Origin: Lepus europaeus
Taxonomy: Eukaryota > Chordata > Mammalia > Lagomorpha > Leporidae
Direction: 5' to 3'
DNA length: 64,000 bases
NCBI RefSeq assembly: GCF_033115175.1
Contig: NC_084828.1
Coordinates: 37,322,388-37,386,387 of the forward strand
Every line of letters starts with the position of its first letter. Position 1 is the first letter of the stretch. Both the position numbers and the translations under genes were made by a program. Below, in pieces: positions 24,920 through 36,429 of the stretch. The notes beneath the pieces are model-generated. The model did no database searches. It saw only the letters and a list, made by a program, of their open reading frames with translations, and was not told the origin of the DNA.

Positions 24920-25082
24920 AAAACATTGTTCTTTAGGACTTCTACCCCTGGTATAATGTTTATTAGCTATTTCCTTATCAATATGCTAGATAAATGTTCA
25001 ATTAAAATTTTTCTGTTTTCATAGATATGTGGTGATACTCTACACTTCTTATACTTTATTTTTGCATGTTTTAGAATTACAT

Positions 25083-25337
25083 TCATGGGGTTTGTGCTGT
25101 GGCATAGCAAGTAAAGCTGCTACATATGGTGCTGGCATCCCATATGGGTGCCAGTTTGAGTTCTGGCTGCTCCACTTCTAATCCAGCTTCCTTCCAATGT
25201 GCCTGGGAAAGCAGTAGAGGATGACCCAAATGTTTAGGTCCCTCCCACCCAGGTGGAAGTCGTAGAAGAACCTCCTGGCTCTGAATCAGCCCAGCTCTGG
25301 CCATTGCAACCATTTGGAGAGTGAATCAGCAGATGTA

Positions 25338-25380
<43 letters not shown>

Positions 25381-25425
25381 ACTCTGTCTTTCAAGTTAAT
25401 AAATGAATCTTTAAAAAATTATAAT
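25083..25425 (+). mobile_element. C-SINE with CT expansion
   Basis: Sense C-SINE: GGGGTTTGTGCTGTGGCATA head, GCTGGCATCCCATATGGGTG, GTAGAGGATGACCCAAATGT, a long (CT)n near 25343-25379, and a TTAATAAATGAATCTTTAAA tail. Moderately diverged. Confidence 0.9.
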
Positions 25426-25429
25426 CATA

Positions 25430-25856
25430 CTTTTAATAAATGAATTTTTTCACCATTTTTGTTTTCTTCTGAGACAGAAAAGATATTTAAGAGTTACTGT
25501 TTTTAAATGTTTAAGTAGTTAAATTGTTAATAATAAATTATTCATTACTAAAATTTTTGGGATATGATTAGAAAGCATGACTATGTCTTGTTAAATTTAT
25601 CTTATCAGATTTTATAAGTTTATAACACACAGATTTTCTATAAACAAGCATATTTCCTCCATGTTATGCATACTATCTAACTAATTTGATTTTATTAATT
25701 TATTTCATAGGCTATTTTGTCTTGTGATAGAGGAGCAAAATAACCATTTGTTTTTCCATATTTCTGAGCTTATGATTTTTAAAATAATTTTCATCTTTCT
25801 ATTAAATTTCTAGTTTTGGTTATTTTATTTTTAATGTTATTCATTAATTAATTCAT
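25430..25856. other. Unique AT-rich DNA, no feature seen
   Basis: No repeat or gene recognised. Confidence 0.35.
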
Positions 25857-26165
25857 TTTTCCCAAAGACAACTTTTGTCTAAGGAACACAAACTTCATTT
25901 ATTTCCTAAGTACAACTTTAGGAATATAGTGATTCTTCCCACCATATCCATTCTCTCATCCACACTCCAACCCCTACTCCTCCTCCCTCTCCCATTCCCA
26001 GTCCCATTCTCCACTAAGAACTATTTTCAGTTAACTTTATACACAGAAGACCAACTCTATACTAAGTAAAGAGTTCACCAATTTGAATTCTTCAAAAAAA
26101 AAAAAAAAGAACCAAAGAACTGTTCAACAGTTGAGACAAGGGCGTTCAAAGTGTTGCAACTCAAA
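25857..26165 (-). mobile_element. L1 3'UTR, antisense, older subfamily
   Basis: Antisense L1 3' end: AAACTTCATTTATTTCCTAA, ACTTTAGGAATATAGTGATT, CT-rich block, GAAGACCAACTCTATACTAA, then an internal A-run. The copy at 36430 shares this whole order, including the A-run and the following TTGTT/CAGT...GGGC..TTCAAAG stretch, so the A-run belongs to the element. Confidence 0.85.
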
Positions 26166-26299
26166 GTTAATTTTACTTCTTTTTCTTAGAAACTTAATTA
26201 ACTTTAAAGAAGCAACCAAGAGTGATACATCTTCTGTGAGCACTTAGACATAACTATAACTTATGAGGCATAAACATATCCTCCACTTAATATATTAAA

Positions 26300-27100
26300 A
26301 GAATGTAAGTAGTTTTGGTCATTTATTGATTTCTGAGTTTGTTTGAACTATTTCTCTGTATTTTCATGAAGTCACTGAGATTCCTAATGTAGAGTTCTTA
26401 CAAATCCATTTCTTTGGGGTTGGTCACTGGTGAGTTATTTTGTTCCTTTGGTCAGTTCATGTTTCCTTGATTGTCTATAATTCTTACAGGAGAAATGTTG
26501 GTGCCTGTGCAAGGAGCAAGTAGGTGCTTTCTGGATTTGAAAGGCTGGTTTGTCTCAGAGATCCCTTCTCCAGTCAGCCCCACAGGACATTCTGTCAAGA
26601 GTCTTCCGTGGTCCACAGGTAGGCTTGCTGCTGGAGGCCTCTGGCCAACTGACTCTGTGTCAGGGTCAGCTGGTAAAAGAGCTTTGAGACTGGATCCACC
26701 AGGGTGGGCCTGTTGGATGAGTACGTTTTATCTCTGTCCCTGGGGCAAGTCAAAAACTGGCCTGAATCTCTACCGCTGGCTGAGAGCTGTCCAGAACCTG
26801 GAGAGATTAAGGTCTGGAGACTTAGTCTGCTGTGCAGACCTAACGTCTGGGCTTTGGGTTTTGACCAGGCATACGGTGGGTCTTGAGGCTCAGTACATGG
26901 GTACTAGGACAGGGTCTCTGGCTATGGGACACTGCCAGTGCTGGGATTTAGTATAGCAGACATGGTGTTGAGGTCCAAGACAGTCTTAACTTACTTTCCT
27001 CTCTTTCCCCTAAATGGAGTGAATCTCTCTACATGCCATGGTGCCTGGGCATGGGGTCATAGATAGTATGAAACTGTACTTCCTGCTCTCTTCAATGTGT
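26300..27100 (-). mobile_element. Probable ancient L1 3'UTR-like sequence, antisense
   Basis: GC-richer than its surroundings. The order GGTCACTGGTGAGTTATTTT, TTCATGTTTCCTTGATTG, CCACCAGGGTGGGCCTG and GAACCTGGAGAGATTAAGG resembles an old mammalian L1 untranslated region read backwards. It may continue the element at 25857. The 161-codon frame at 26471-26956 has no domain and is treated as incidental. Confidence 0.45.
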
Positions 27101-27229
27101 CTTTTAAAAATAATTCCTGTGCTACACAGAAATATTGTGATCTCTCATATGAACCTTAGTTCTTGTGAAAGATTTTTATGTAGATAGGGATTCAAGTGGA
27201 TGTTCCCACAGGGGCACCTGTAAAACTGT

Positions 27230-27585
27230 ATTCCAACATATTTCCCTGCCCTTCATTAGAGCTTGTGTAGAGATTGCTCTTTACTAGACACTTGAATTTA
27301 GACATGCCCAAGTGACTTGCTTTGGACAATTAAATATTAGGAAAAGTGATATGGATTACTCACTTTCAGGAGAAAAATGTAATTGCTAAGCCTTGACACT
27401 GATTTATTTATTTATTTAAATATGGTGATCTTGGAAGCATAAAAGGAGACTGAATTTCCTTCAGCCCAGAATCTTGGGTGACTTCAATGCCCATGCCAAT
27501 CCTTGCTGGATAAGTAGAATGAGAAAATAAGAAGTCTGTGGATTTAAGTCACTGTATTTTTAGGTTATTAGTTTTTGCAGAAATT
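27230..27585 (+). mobile_element. MaLR (MLT1-type) LTR
   Basis: Sense phrases in MLT1 order: CAAGTGACTTGCTTTGGAC, AATTAAATATTAGGAAAAG, ATCTTGGAAGCATAAAAGG, TTCAGCCCAGAATCTTGGGTG, and the end region ATTTAAGTCACTGTATTTTT. Old and probably shared with other placental mammals. Confidence 0.65.
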
Positions 27586-27589
27586 TTTA

Positions 27590-28180
27590 TTATTGTTCAC
27601 TGAAATTTTGCCTTAGACTTAAGAATATCAGCACCTATTCAGATTCAATATAAAACAAAACAGCATGAAAAGTAATGTAAGGGAGCTATAGTAAAGATAG
27701 CTTTGGGGCACGTTTGACCCACACCATAAGTTTAAAACCTCTGTTTCATATTTTTCTGTATGATTGATTTTTTCCTAGCTTCTCTTTGAGTTTTTAAAAA
27801 TTTTTGTTTAATGTATATTTTATGCCAAGGTATATGCAGGTTAATCTTTCAGTGGATATTTGGCAAACCCCACTGATTTTTTTGACCAAGTATTTTGCAA
27901 AATATAGAATATTTATATAGAAGAAAATATCTATATGCACATATATAAAGTACATGAATACATGTATGTATAAACATATGAATATGCATGTGTTTATACA
28001 TACTTTGTGTACCTGTATGAGCATTCCATATATATATTTGATAGCTTTTCCATATAATATTTCCACCTAATAAATTCTCAAATGCTCAATTTGTATTTGT
28101 ATGTGTGTGTGCACAATATCTCTTCTACTAAACAATGAAAATAATCTTAAAAGAAAAATGCAAGTCAACCAGAATATCAT
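27590..28180. other. AT-rich unique DNA with TA/CA-rich patch
   Basis: About 27930-28045 alternates ATA/CATA/TGTA, giving the spurious 90-codon antisense frame at 27794-28066. Nothing else seen. Confidence 0.4.
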
Positions 28181-28181
28181 A

Positions 28182-28420
28182 AATAATATTTATTAGATGT
28201 TTACATGAGGCACAGTCTTAAGCATTATACATCAGTAAGTCAATTTGACAACTTTAAATTCCTGTGAAGTGTGTACTATTCTTATCTCCAGCCAAAGAAA
28301 AAATAAAAGAACTGAAAAAAAAATAAAAAAACTTCAGATCAGTATGTAAACAGACAGAGCTGGTGCATGAGAGAAGTGGGCTTTGAAACAAATGAGTGTG
28401 AATGTAAAGCCCATGGCTAC
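28182..28420 (+). repeat. MIR SINE relic
   Basis: Sense MIR order: TATTTATTAGATGTTTACAT, GGCACAGTCTTAAGCATTAT, AATTCCTGTGAAGTGTGTAC, TATTCTTATCTCCA, then a region with GAGCTGGTGCATGAG. A second, weaker MIR-like patch is at about 28840-28990. Confidence 0.75.
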
Positions 28421-29124
28421 TAATTCTGTTTGATCCCAGCCCTCATTTCACAAAGACTTGAAGACAGAGTGACTTTGAGATGGCAGTCAATGGGCATGAG
28501 AGTCACTGAGCATAATTCTCTAGGGAGCTACAGCTCACTTATCACTCTATGGTGCCCATCCCTGGTCACTTGCTGCTAACCTGTCTTCTCAGTCCTTTGA
28601 TTCAACACCTCTTTGTCAACTCCTGTTTCATAACATTTTATGCCCTTTGATTTTGCTTTATCCAAGACCACATCAAAGATAGTCACTTCTTCTGTACATA
28701 TCAGTTTGTCAGTTTCCAATAAAAATTTTAGGCTCAAACCTTCTATAATAACATTCAATATTTGATAAAAATTTTAAAAATGTAATGACTAATGAGATGA
28801 CAAAGAATTTAAAATAGGTAGAAGTTGAGTTTTAGCAAAGTATTTCATTTAACTTTCATTTTCTGAGTTTTTACAAGAGATGCTATCACTGACTCGTATT
28901 TAAAGACAAAGAGGCTTCATATACTCTTATGCTTGTCTTAAAGTCATGTTACCAGCATGTGAGGACCTTAGACTCAGATTCAGGGTTGCACTTTAAACAT
29001 TTATTTTCTAATGAATGTATTGCAGAGTTAGCAAGAACAATCTGGGACTGTAACTAGCATTGACTTCTCTGCTTAATGGCTTATCTGTTTCTTGTATATT
29101 TCACATACATTTAAAAAATATGAG

Positions 29125-29290
29125 TTACTTGCAACTCCCATGTTTATAACAGCTCAATTAACAATAAGTAACTGTCTGTCAACTAAATGACCAACCTAAA
29201 TAGCCCATCAATTGGAATGGAAAACGTGGTATACATATACAAGATGGAATATTCCTCAGCCATAAAAAGAATGAAACCCTAACATTTGCA
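29125..29290 (+). mobile_element. L1 ORF2 3'-end fragment, sense
   Basis: Sense L1: CATGTTTATAACAGCTCAAT, CCAACCTAAATAGCCCATCA, GATGGAATATTCCTCAGCCA, AAAAGAATGAAACCCT. This is the C-terminal ORF2 region. Both ends are truncated. Confidence 0.85.
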
Positions 29291-29540
29291 TTTCCGTTAG
29301 GTTATTGTTTATTGCCCTTGGTATATTCCTGTTGATAAAAAACTCTCTTTTTATAGTTTACTTGTTGAACTTATAAAATTCTTATTAGCATTAAGTATAT
29401 TTTCTGAATAAGTTGTCTTCATTCTCTTTCATATCTCTTCCTTTGTATTTTGAAGACTCCTCTTCCATTTTAGTAGTTACCCCATAAGCTGTGTATTAAT
29501 TTCTTTGTGGCCACTGTTCGATTCCTGATTTCCATCCTAT

Positions 29541-29652
29541 CTCCTGCCTTTGGCTTGACCCAGCCCTGAATATTGTGGGTTTTACAGGAGGAAACCAGTA
29601 GATGGCAGATTCTTCTCTCTCTCCCACTCTCTCTTTCTCTCTCAAATAAAAT
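29541..29652 (+). mobile_element. C-SINE 3' fragment, old
   Basis: Sense 3' half of a decayed C-SINE: TGGCTTGACCCAGCCCTGAA, GGAAACCAGTAGATGGCAGA, CT-rich tract, CTCAAATAAAATAAAT. It directly abuts the L1 insertion that follows. Confidence 0.65.
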
Positions 29653-29662
29653 AAATAGTTGG

Positions 29663-30899
29663 CTATTGTGAGTTGAGCTGCAATAAACATTAATGTGCAG
29701 ACCGCTTTTTTGTTTGCCAATTTAATTTCCTTTGGGTAAATTCCAAGGAGTGGTATGGCTGGGTTGTATGGTAGGGTTATATTCAGGTTTCTGAGGAATC
29801 TCCAGACTGACTTTCATTGTGGCTTAACCAGTTTGCATTCCCACCAACAGTGGGTTAGTGTCCCTTTTTCCCCACATCCTCTCCAGCATCTATTGTTGGT
29901 AAATTTCTGAATGTGAGCCATTCTAACCGGGGTGAGGTGAAACCTCATTGTGGTTTTGATTTACATTTCCCTGATTGCTAGTGATCCTGAACATTTTTTC
30001 AACTGTGTGTTGGCCATTTGGATTTCCTCTTTCGAAAAATGTCTGTTGAGGTCCTTGGCCCATCTCTTAAGTGCATTGTTTGTTTTGATGTTGTGGAGTT
30101 TCTTGATTTCTTTGCAGATTCTGGTGAGATCCTAGTGGAAAAAACGAGACCATCAAAGAAGGAGGTACCTTTCTCTGAAGGGAGGAGAGAACTTCCACTT
30201 TGACTATGACCCTATCGGAATAAGATCGAAGTTGGCGAACCCTAAAGGCTTCCATAGCCTTGGCAACTCATGACTAGAGCCTAGGGAGATTACTGACGCC
30301 ATAAACAAGAGTGTCAAATTGTTAAATCAACAACAGGAGTCACTGTGTACTTTCGTCTCATGTGGGATCTGTCCTTAATGTGTTGTCCAATGTGAAGTAA
30401 TGCTATAACTAGTACTCAAACAATATTTTTACACTTAGTGTTTCTGTGTGGGTGCAAACTGATGAAATCTTTACTTAGTATATACTGAATTGATCTTCTG
30501 TATATAAAGATAATTGAAAATGAAAAAAAAACACTTGGTTTTAAATTGGAAATTGCATAGAAAATTAATTAATTTTTAAAAAAATATCATGTAGATCATG
30601 TAGGATCTCTGTCCTTAATGTGCTGTACACTGTTATTTAATGCTATAACTAGTACTCCAACAGTGTTTTTCACTGTGTTGCTATGTGGGTGCAAACTGTC
30701 GAAATCTTTACTTAATATATACTATACTGATCTTCTGTATATAAAGAGAATTGAAAATGAATCTTGATGTGAATGGAAGGGGAGAGGGAGCGGGAAAGGG
30801 GAGGGTTGCAGGTGGGAGGGAAGTTATGGGGGGGGGAAGCCATTGTAATCCATAAGCTGTACTTTGGAAATTTATATTCATTAAATAAAAGTTTTAAAA
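29663..30899 (+). mobile_element. L1 with inverted 5' segment (twin priming)
   Basis: 29663-30125 is antisense ORF2 3' sequence (TGCATTCCCACCAACAGTGG, then CATTGTGGTTTTGATTTACA). At about 30126 the sequence switches to sense L1 3'UTR (CAAAGAAGGAGGTACCTTTC and onward). A 3'UTR stretch is present twice: copy one runs to about 30525, copy two from about 30590 to an A-tail at 30895. AAATAGTTGG flanks the whole at 29653-29662 and 30900-30909, so one insertion event is plausible. Confidence 0.85.
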
Positions 30900-30974
30900 A
30901 AATAGTTGGATAGATAGGTAAATAAATATTTGGTTCAAAATGTGTTGCATAATTTTCTCTGCCAAAGAAAGTAC

Positions 30975-31470
30975 TAAATATATGTGAAGGGAGGAGAGAA
31001 CTTGCACTTTGACTATGACCTTGTCTAAATAAGATTGGAGTTGGCAAACTCAAAAGGCTTCCATAGCCTTGGCAAATCATGACAAGAGCCTACGGTGATT
31101 ACAGATGCCATAAACAAGAGTGTCAAATTGTTAAGTCAACAACAGGAGTCACTGTGCACTTACTCCCCATCTAGGATCTCTGTCTTAATGTATTGTACAA
31201 TGTAAATTAATACTATAACTAGTACTGAAACAGTACTTTATACTTTGTGTTTCTGTGTGGGTGCAAACTGTTGAAATCTTCACTTAATATATACTGAATT
31301 GGTTTTCTGTATATAAAGATAATTGAATATGAATCTTGATGTGAATGGAAGGGGAGAGGGAGCAGGAGATGGGAGGGTTGTGGATGGGAGGGAAGTTATT
31401 GGGGATGGGGAGAAGCCACTGTAATCTAAAAGCTGTACTTTGGAAATTTATATTTATTAAATAAAAGTTA
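30975..31470 (+). mobile_element. L1 3'UTR, 5'-truncated
   Basis: Sense L1 3'UTR beginning in GAAGGGAGGAGAGAACTTGC and ending with AAATTTATATTTATTAAATA, AAAGTT and an A-run. It aligns along its length with the copy just upstream. It is the third sense 3'UTR copy within 1.4 kb. Confidence 0.93.
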
Positions 31471-31479
31471 AAAAAAGAG

Positions 31480-33460
31480 AAATAATCTAATATCAGGGCA
31501 ATAAGAAAAAAGAATAAAAGAGTGAAGACAACTTAATGGATTTGTGGATTGACCAAATGGATAAATATTATATATTAAAGGGATTTCGGTTTAAGAATAT
31601 ATAGAGAAAGGACAGGAAAGATTATTCAAAGAAAACTTCCCAGTTTGGGGATGGAAATCAATGTCCAGAACACAGACAGCTTAGAGAGCACTGAATAAAT
31701 TGATCGCTCCAAAATCCATACTGAGAATGGATGTTAGAATCAATTTGTCAAAAATGAAAGAAATAATTCTTGAAGCAGCAATACTGATATATTTATTCAT
31801 CTAATGTCAATATTAATGAAAATAATACTTAAATTTGTGTTTGACAAAAGTACCATGAACAAAGGCAAACAAAAAAAAGTCAAACTATCGAAGGAAATTT
31901 TTATAATACAAATTACAAATAAAAGTGGGACAGCCTAACATATCAGGTACTCTAAAAATTTGAAGAAAAAAATTCTCCAAAGAAAAAAAGGAACACATAT
32001 AAAGGCAATTCAGTAAAATATAAGAAATTGTTTCTTTAACATAAGAAAAAAATCTGATATTGGTTAACTACAGGGTGTAGAAAAAAATATGATAGATTAA
32101 ATGGGATAGTGATATTTCCCTAAATATACCTATTCATATCATTTTTTACTTTTGAAGACATGGTAATATTTCATCTCTCAATAATTAAAAACATGGGTTT
32201 AAAAGGTAAAATGATTTACCAACAGAATTACATAACTTTATTTCCAATGACTCCTCACCACATTGATGGGCACAAAACATATAATCTTAGTAAATTATGA
32301 AATTTTAAAAAAAATTTTCCATGAGAATGATTAGTAACCCTCATGTTATTTCTATGTACTCTGTTATTGAATACATAATAAAATATTTTGTGACAAAAGT
32401 CAGATTCTCATTTTTTAGCCAGAGTATAGAAAGGAAAGACTAGAATGGATCTTATGATTTTGGAATTGAATTGGAAAAATCAAATAAGCTAATGAAATTA
32501 GTATATCTGTATATACTATTGATATATTAATGTGTGTGAAAAATTTCTTAGCTGCGTGCACCATGAGCTAAAAAGTAATAGTTAACCAATAGTAAGGAGT
32601 ATACGTAATGTTCACTTAATGCAATGAAGACTGGGAGGAATGACTAATTACAGAACAGCAGCAGAATTAAAATATAAGATAAATTGGGAATGTCATATTG
32701 CAGTAATTATACGAGGAAGCAAACATATTCAAAAGGTGCTGGAAACATGTCAAAGGACATGGTAATCAGTTTGAATGGGCTCTCTAGCCAAATATGGTTC
32801 AATTTGAACAACTTAAATAATGTTAGTAACAGGGTATAGACCATTATATAAAAGAAGAACCCATCCAAGTGCTACCAACATAAGCAAGACAATACATATG
32901 TAAATGAAATTTTATCTTATGCAATATGACAATTAATAAATTTGATTAGAATGCTGGCATTTGAAAACACCTTTTATCACCATACTAATAATTGAGGATG
33001 GCAAGAAACAGATATCAATGTAAAGTAATAAATGAAAATGAGATGAGAAATAAGATATTTTCATGTTTATGAAATCTCATTATGAATTATTTATTAATTA
33101 CAAATTGGAAAGAGACATTTAAAGCAGAGAAAGCTGGCAGATCCTACCTTATCCATACAATTTAAGTTAACATCACCAGTACTGGCACAAGCCAACATTA
33201 ATTGCCTCCTAATGTGATACATGGAGAAAGACACAAATTCATGCCTGCAGTATTTCTCCCAAAATGTAAAAATCTGTACTTAATGATAGTGAAACATGAA
33301 TAGTAACCCAAATTGAGATTCATTCTGCAAGATCTAGCTGAACTCTAAAAATGTCAATACCGTGAGAGATCATAAAAACCTTATAATAGAGGGTAAAGTA
33401 AATTAAAGAGATGTGTTTCTTAAGGATGATGTTGTACTGGATAACATCCTGGACGAGAGA
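31480..33460 (+). mobile_element. Ancient LINE debris (L1M-like)
   Basis: Strongly decayed A-rich sense sequence. The right part, about 33150-33460, keeps an order seen in old mammalian L1 3' ends: AACCCAAATTGAGATTCATT, AAAATGTCAATACCGTGAGA, GATGTTGTACTGGATAACAT. The left part (about 31580-32000) has ORF1-region-like AACACAGACAGCTTAGAGAG and TGAAAGAAATAATTCTTGAA. Whether it is one element is uncertain. Confidence 0.4.
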
Positions 33461-34372
33461 AACAGTTTTTTAAAAAGTTTTATTAGTATAAAGAGAGTGA
33501 ATTCTGTGTATTTCATAGATACAATTCTAAGGAGATATTCATTTTCTTTCTTCCTCCTCCCTTGTTCCTCCCTCCTTCCTTACTTCATTTTTTTTTTCTT
33601 TACTTTTTGCAGTAATGTACTTTCAATTTACTTTATATCACCGGCTTAGTACACCACCATCATGTTCAACAATTAAAAAGTAGAACGACCACTGTTCCAC
33701 AGGAATACAGGCAAGGGCTGTAAATAGTAATCAAATCATAAGATGTCAGTTTCATTCTTACACATATATATTTTATTTTATATTAACTATCACTTATCCT
33801 ATGACATATGTCACGTGTCTTTTGGGGACTGGTATATTTCACTAAGTATAATGGTCTCCAGTTACGTCCACTTTGTTACAAAAGACAGGTTTTCATTCCT
33901 TTTAATGCTGAGTAGCATTCCATAGTGTATATATGTGTGTGTGTGTGTATACATATATATATATGGCATTTTCTTTATCTTCAACAGGCTGTTTATCCAG
34001 TCATCACTTGATGGATATGGGTCAATTCCATATCTTAAATATTGAATTGAGCTCCTTTATACTTGGGGGTGCTGATAACTCTTTCATATGCTGAGTTCAT
34101 TTCCTTTGGATAAATTCCTAGGAGTGGAATGGTTAGATCATATTGCAGAACTATATTCAGATTTCTGAGGAATCTCTATACCATCTTCAATAATGGAAGT
34201 GCTCATTTACATTCTCATCAACAGTGGATTAGAGTACATTTTACCCATATCCTCACCAGCAATTTTTTTCTGGGGGGGGGGGTGTTGATAGCCATTCTAA
34301 TTGCCATGAGGTAAAATTACAAACTGTTTTTATTTGTATTTTCCGGGTGGCTAGTGATCCTGAGCATGTTTT

Positions 34373-34461
34373 TAAAAGATTGATTTATTTATTTGAAAGA
34401 GTTGCATAGAGAGAGGTAGAAACACACACACACACACACACATACAGGGAGACAAGAGAGA

Positions 34462-34531
<70 letters not shown>

Positions 34532-34790
34532 TTTTCCATTAGCTGGTTCACTCCCCAAATGGCCACAATGTCTGGTGTTGGGCCAGGTCAATGCCAGGAG
34601 TTAAGAGCTTTCTCTGGATCTCCCACATGGGTGCAGGGGCCCAGGCACTTGGGCCATCTTCTGCTGCTTTCCCAGGCACATTAGCCTGAAGGTGGGTCAG
34701 AAATGGAGCAAGCAGGATTCACTTTGGTGCACATATGGGGTGCTGGCATCACAGGTGGCAGCTTTTCCAGCTACATCACGATGTTAGCCC
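34373..34790 (-). mobile_element. C-SINE with long GA and CA arrays
   Basis: Antisense SINE inside the L1. (CA)n at about 34422-34442 is followed by a (GA)n array to about 34527, then the body and head. The repeated L1 target TGATCCTGAGCAT lies at 34355-34367 and 34791-34803. The 64- and 68-codon SLSLSL frames are microsatellite artefacts. Confidence 0.95.
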
Positions 34791-35280
34791 TGATCCTGAG
34801 CATTTTTTCATGTCTGTTGGCCATTTGTATTTCATCCTTCTAAAAATGCCTGTTAATTTCCTAGCCCAACTTAACTGTATTGTTTGTTTTATTTTAGTTG
34901 AATTTCTTGAGCTCCTCATTTATCCTGGATATTAATCCTTTATCAGATTCATAATTTTGAATATTTTCTCCTATTCTGTCTGTTGCCTATTCACTCTGGT
35001 GAGTGTTGAGTGTTTACTTTGCTGGACAGGATCTTCTTAGCTTTTCCTGCCCAAGCTTCTTGGGTCTTTCTAAGAAATCTTGCCTATGCCAATGTCCTGC
35101 AGGGCTTCCCCAAGGTTTTCTTATTGTAATTTGATGGGATCAGATCATAGATTTATATCCTTGATCCACTGTGAGTTGGTTTTATTTAAGGTGTAAGGTA
35201 GGGGTCTTGTTTCATACTTCTGAATGCCGAGATCCAATTTTCTCAACACCACTTGTTGAAGAGACTGTCCGTTCTCCAGA

Positions 35281-35734
35281 TGTTACAGGAAAATTGGTGA
35301 GATGAGTCTGAGTTCATGTCTTGGTGTCAATGATGATTTACAAGACAAGACACAATGGTGAAAATAGAAGAGGTGAAATTTTATTTAAGAAAAAGAGAAG
35401 CTCCAAACAGTATGATTGGACAGGATGGTAGAAAGAGACCAAGTCACTGAGAACTCAAAGTCTAGGGTTATTTGTATGTCCTTAACATGTTATCTCCAAA
35501 AACAAAGGTGGTGTGGTGGATATACATTAGTTGCTGTGAAGGCCAGGACAGTCTTAATGGAGCTCTTTCTAGCTTGTCACTGTTGGTAAGTATTTGTTAT
35601 AGGAGCTTCCATCCTGTCCTGTTTGTTGTTGAGAAGGTGCTGCAGCTTATACACTCTGGAAAGGAACTGTGGGATGTAGTTAGTTTGCCCTGCTTTTAGT
35701 ACTGAGTTCCCTCACAGTGAATAATTTTAGCTCA
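35281..35734 (-). mobile_element. Probable solo ERV LTR inside L1
   Basis: About 454 bp interrupt L1 ORF2 between ACTGTCCGTTCTCCAGA and TTGATCAAAGGTTAGTTGAT. On the minus strand it starts TGAGCTAAAA and ends CTGTAACA, with AATAAA at about 35388-35393 (reverse strand) before a TGTCTTGTCTTG stretch, in keeping with a TG...CA LTR. No clear target duplication was found, and the family is not recognised. Confidence 0.55.
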
Positions 35735-36019
35735 TTGATCAAAGGTTAGTTGATTGTAGATGCATAGATAAATATCCGGGGTTTCTATCCTGTTCCATTG
35801 GTCTACATGTCTATTTTTTGCAAGTATCAGGCTGTTTTGATTATAAGTGCCCTGTAGTATGTCTTGAAATCTGGTATTGTGGTGCCCCTGGCTTTGTTTT
35901 TGTTGTTTAAGATTGTTTTATCTATTTGGGTTCTCTTGTGTTTCCATATGAATTTTAGGATCTTTTTATCTAGATCTGAGAAGAATGTCCTTGTATTTTG
36001 CTTGAGATCACATTGAATA

Positions 36020-36429
36020 GGCTTTTACATATAAATAGCTAAAATTCTTTGAGAGGGTATATAAAAAACTTTAAATGAAATTTAATTAACTTTTCCCAGG
36101 GGAAAATTTCATAATTAGACTGCTGGATATTTAGATAACTAAAATGGAAATCAAATGAAAATTAAGAGTGCATAAAACATAATAATGTCATTATGGTAGA
36201 GAAATATAATTACTGTTTTCTTTTTCTCCAAATAACACTGCAAACTGGCTGGAGGCATTGATGTAGAATCCCCAAACTGGGTTCATTTTCTGGATGTGCA
36301 TAAAGTCAATCACTGACATCGGGGTGGTGGAAGAAACTAGGTACTGATTGCAAGGCACAGAGCAAGGAACTGAATAGCTATTGCTTAATTCCTGGGCTCC
36401 CAGAGGAGTAAGGGCTGAAGGTTCCTTTT
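36020..36429. other. Unique DNA, no feature seen
   Basis: No repeat or gene recognised. Confidence 0.35.

Larger units (their letters stand above)
33470..36017 (-). mobile_element. L1 LINE, antisense, 5'-truncated
   Basis: Antisense L1: decayed 3'UTR from about 33470, then GAGTAGCATTCCATAGTGTA, GATAAATTCCTAGGAGTGGA, and upstream ORF2 sequence ending at GATCACATTGAAT near 36017. A TG/TA microsatellite lies at 33928-33965. A SINE is inserted at 34373 and an LTR-like insert at 35281. No intact ORF2 remains. Confidence 0.88.

Noticed and set aside
26471-26956. 161-codon sense open frame, the longest in the window
   Set aside because: No domain or start context, and it lies in sequence resembling an antisense ancient L1 untranslated region. 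The length is within chance for a GC-richer patch.
27794-28066. 90-codon antisense frame rich in I, Y and H
   Set aside because: Arises from ATA/CATA/TGTA simple sequence with no conserved feature.
34372-34591. SLSLSLSL-rich frames
   Set aside because: Translation of a GA/CT microsatellite.
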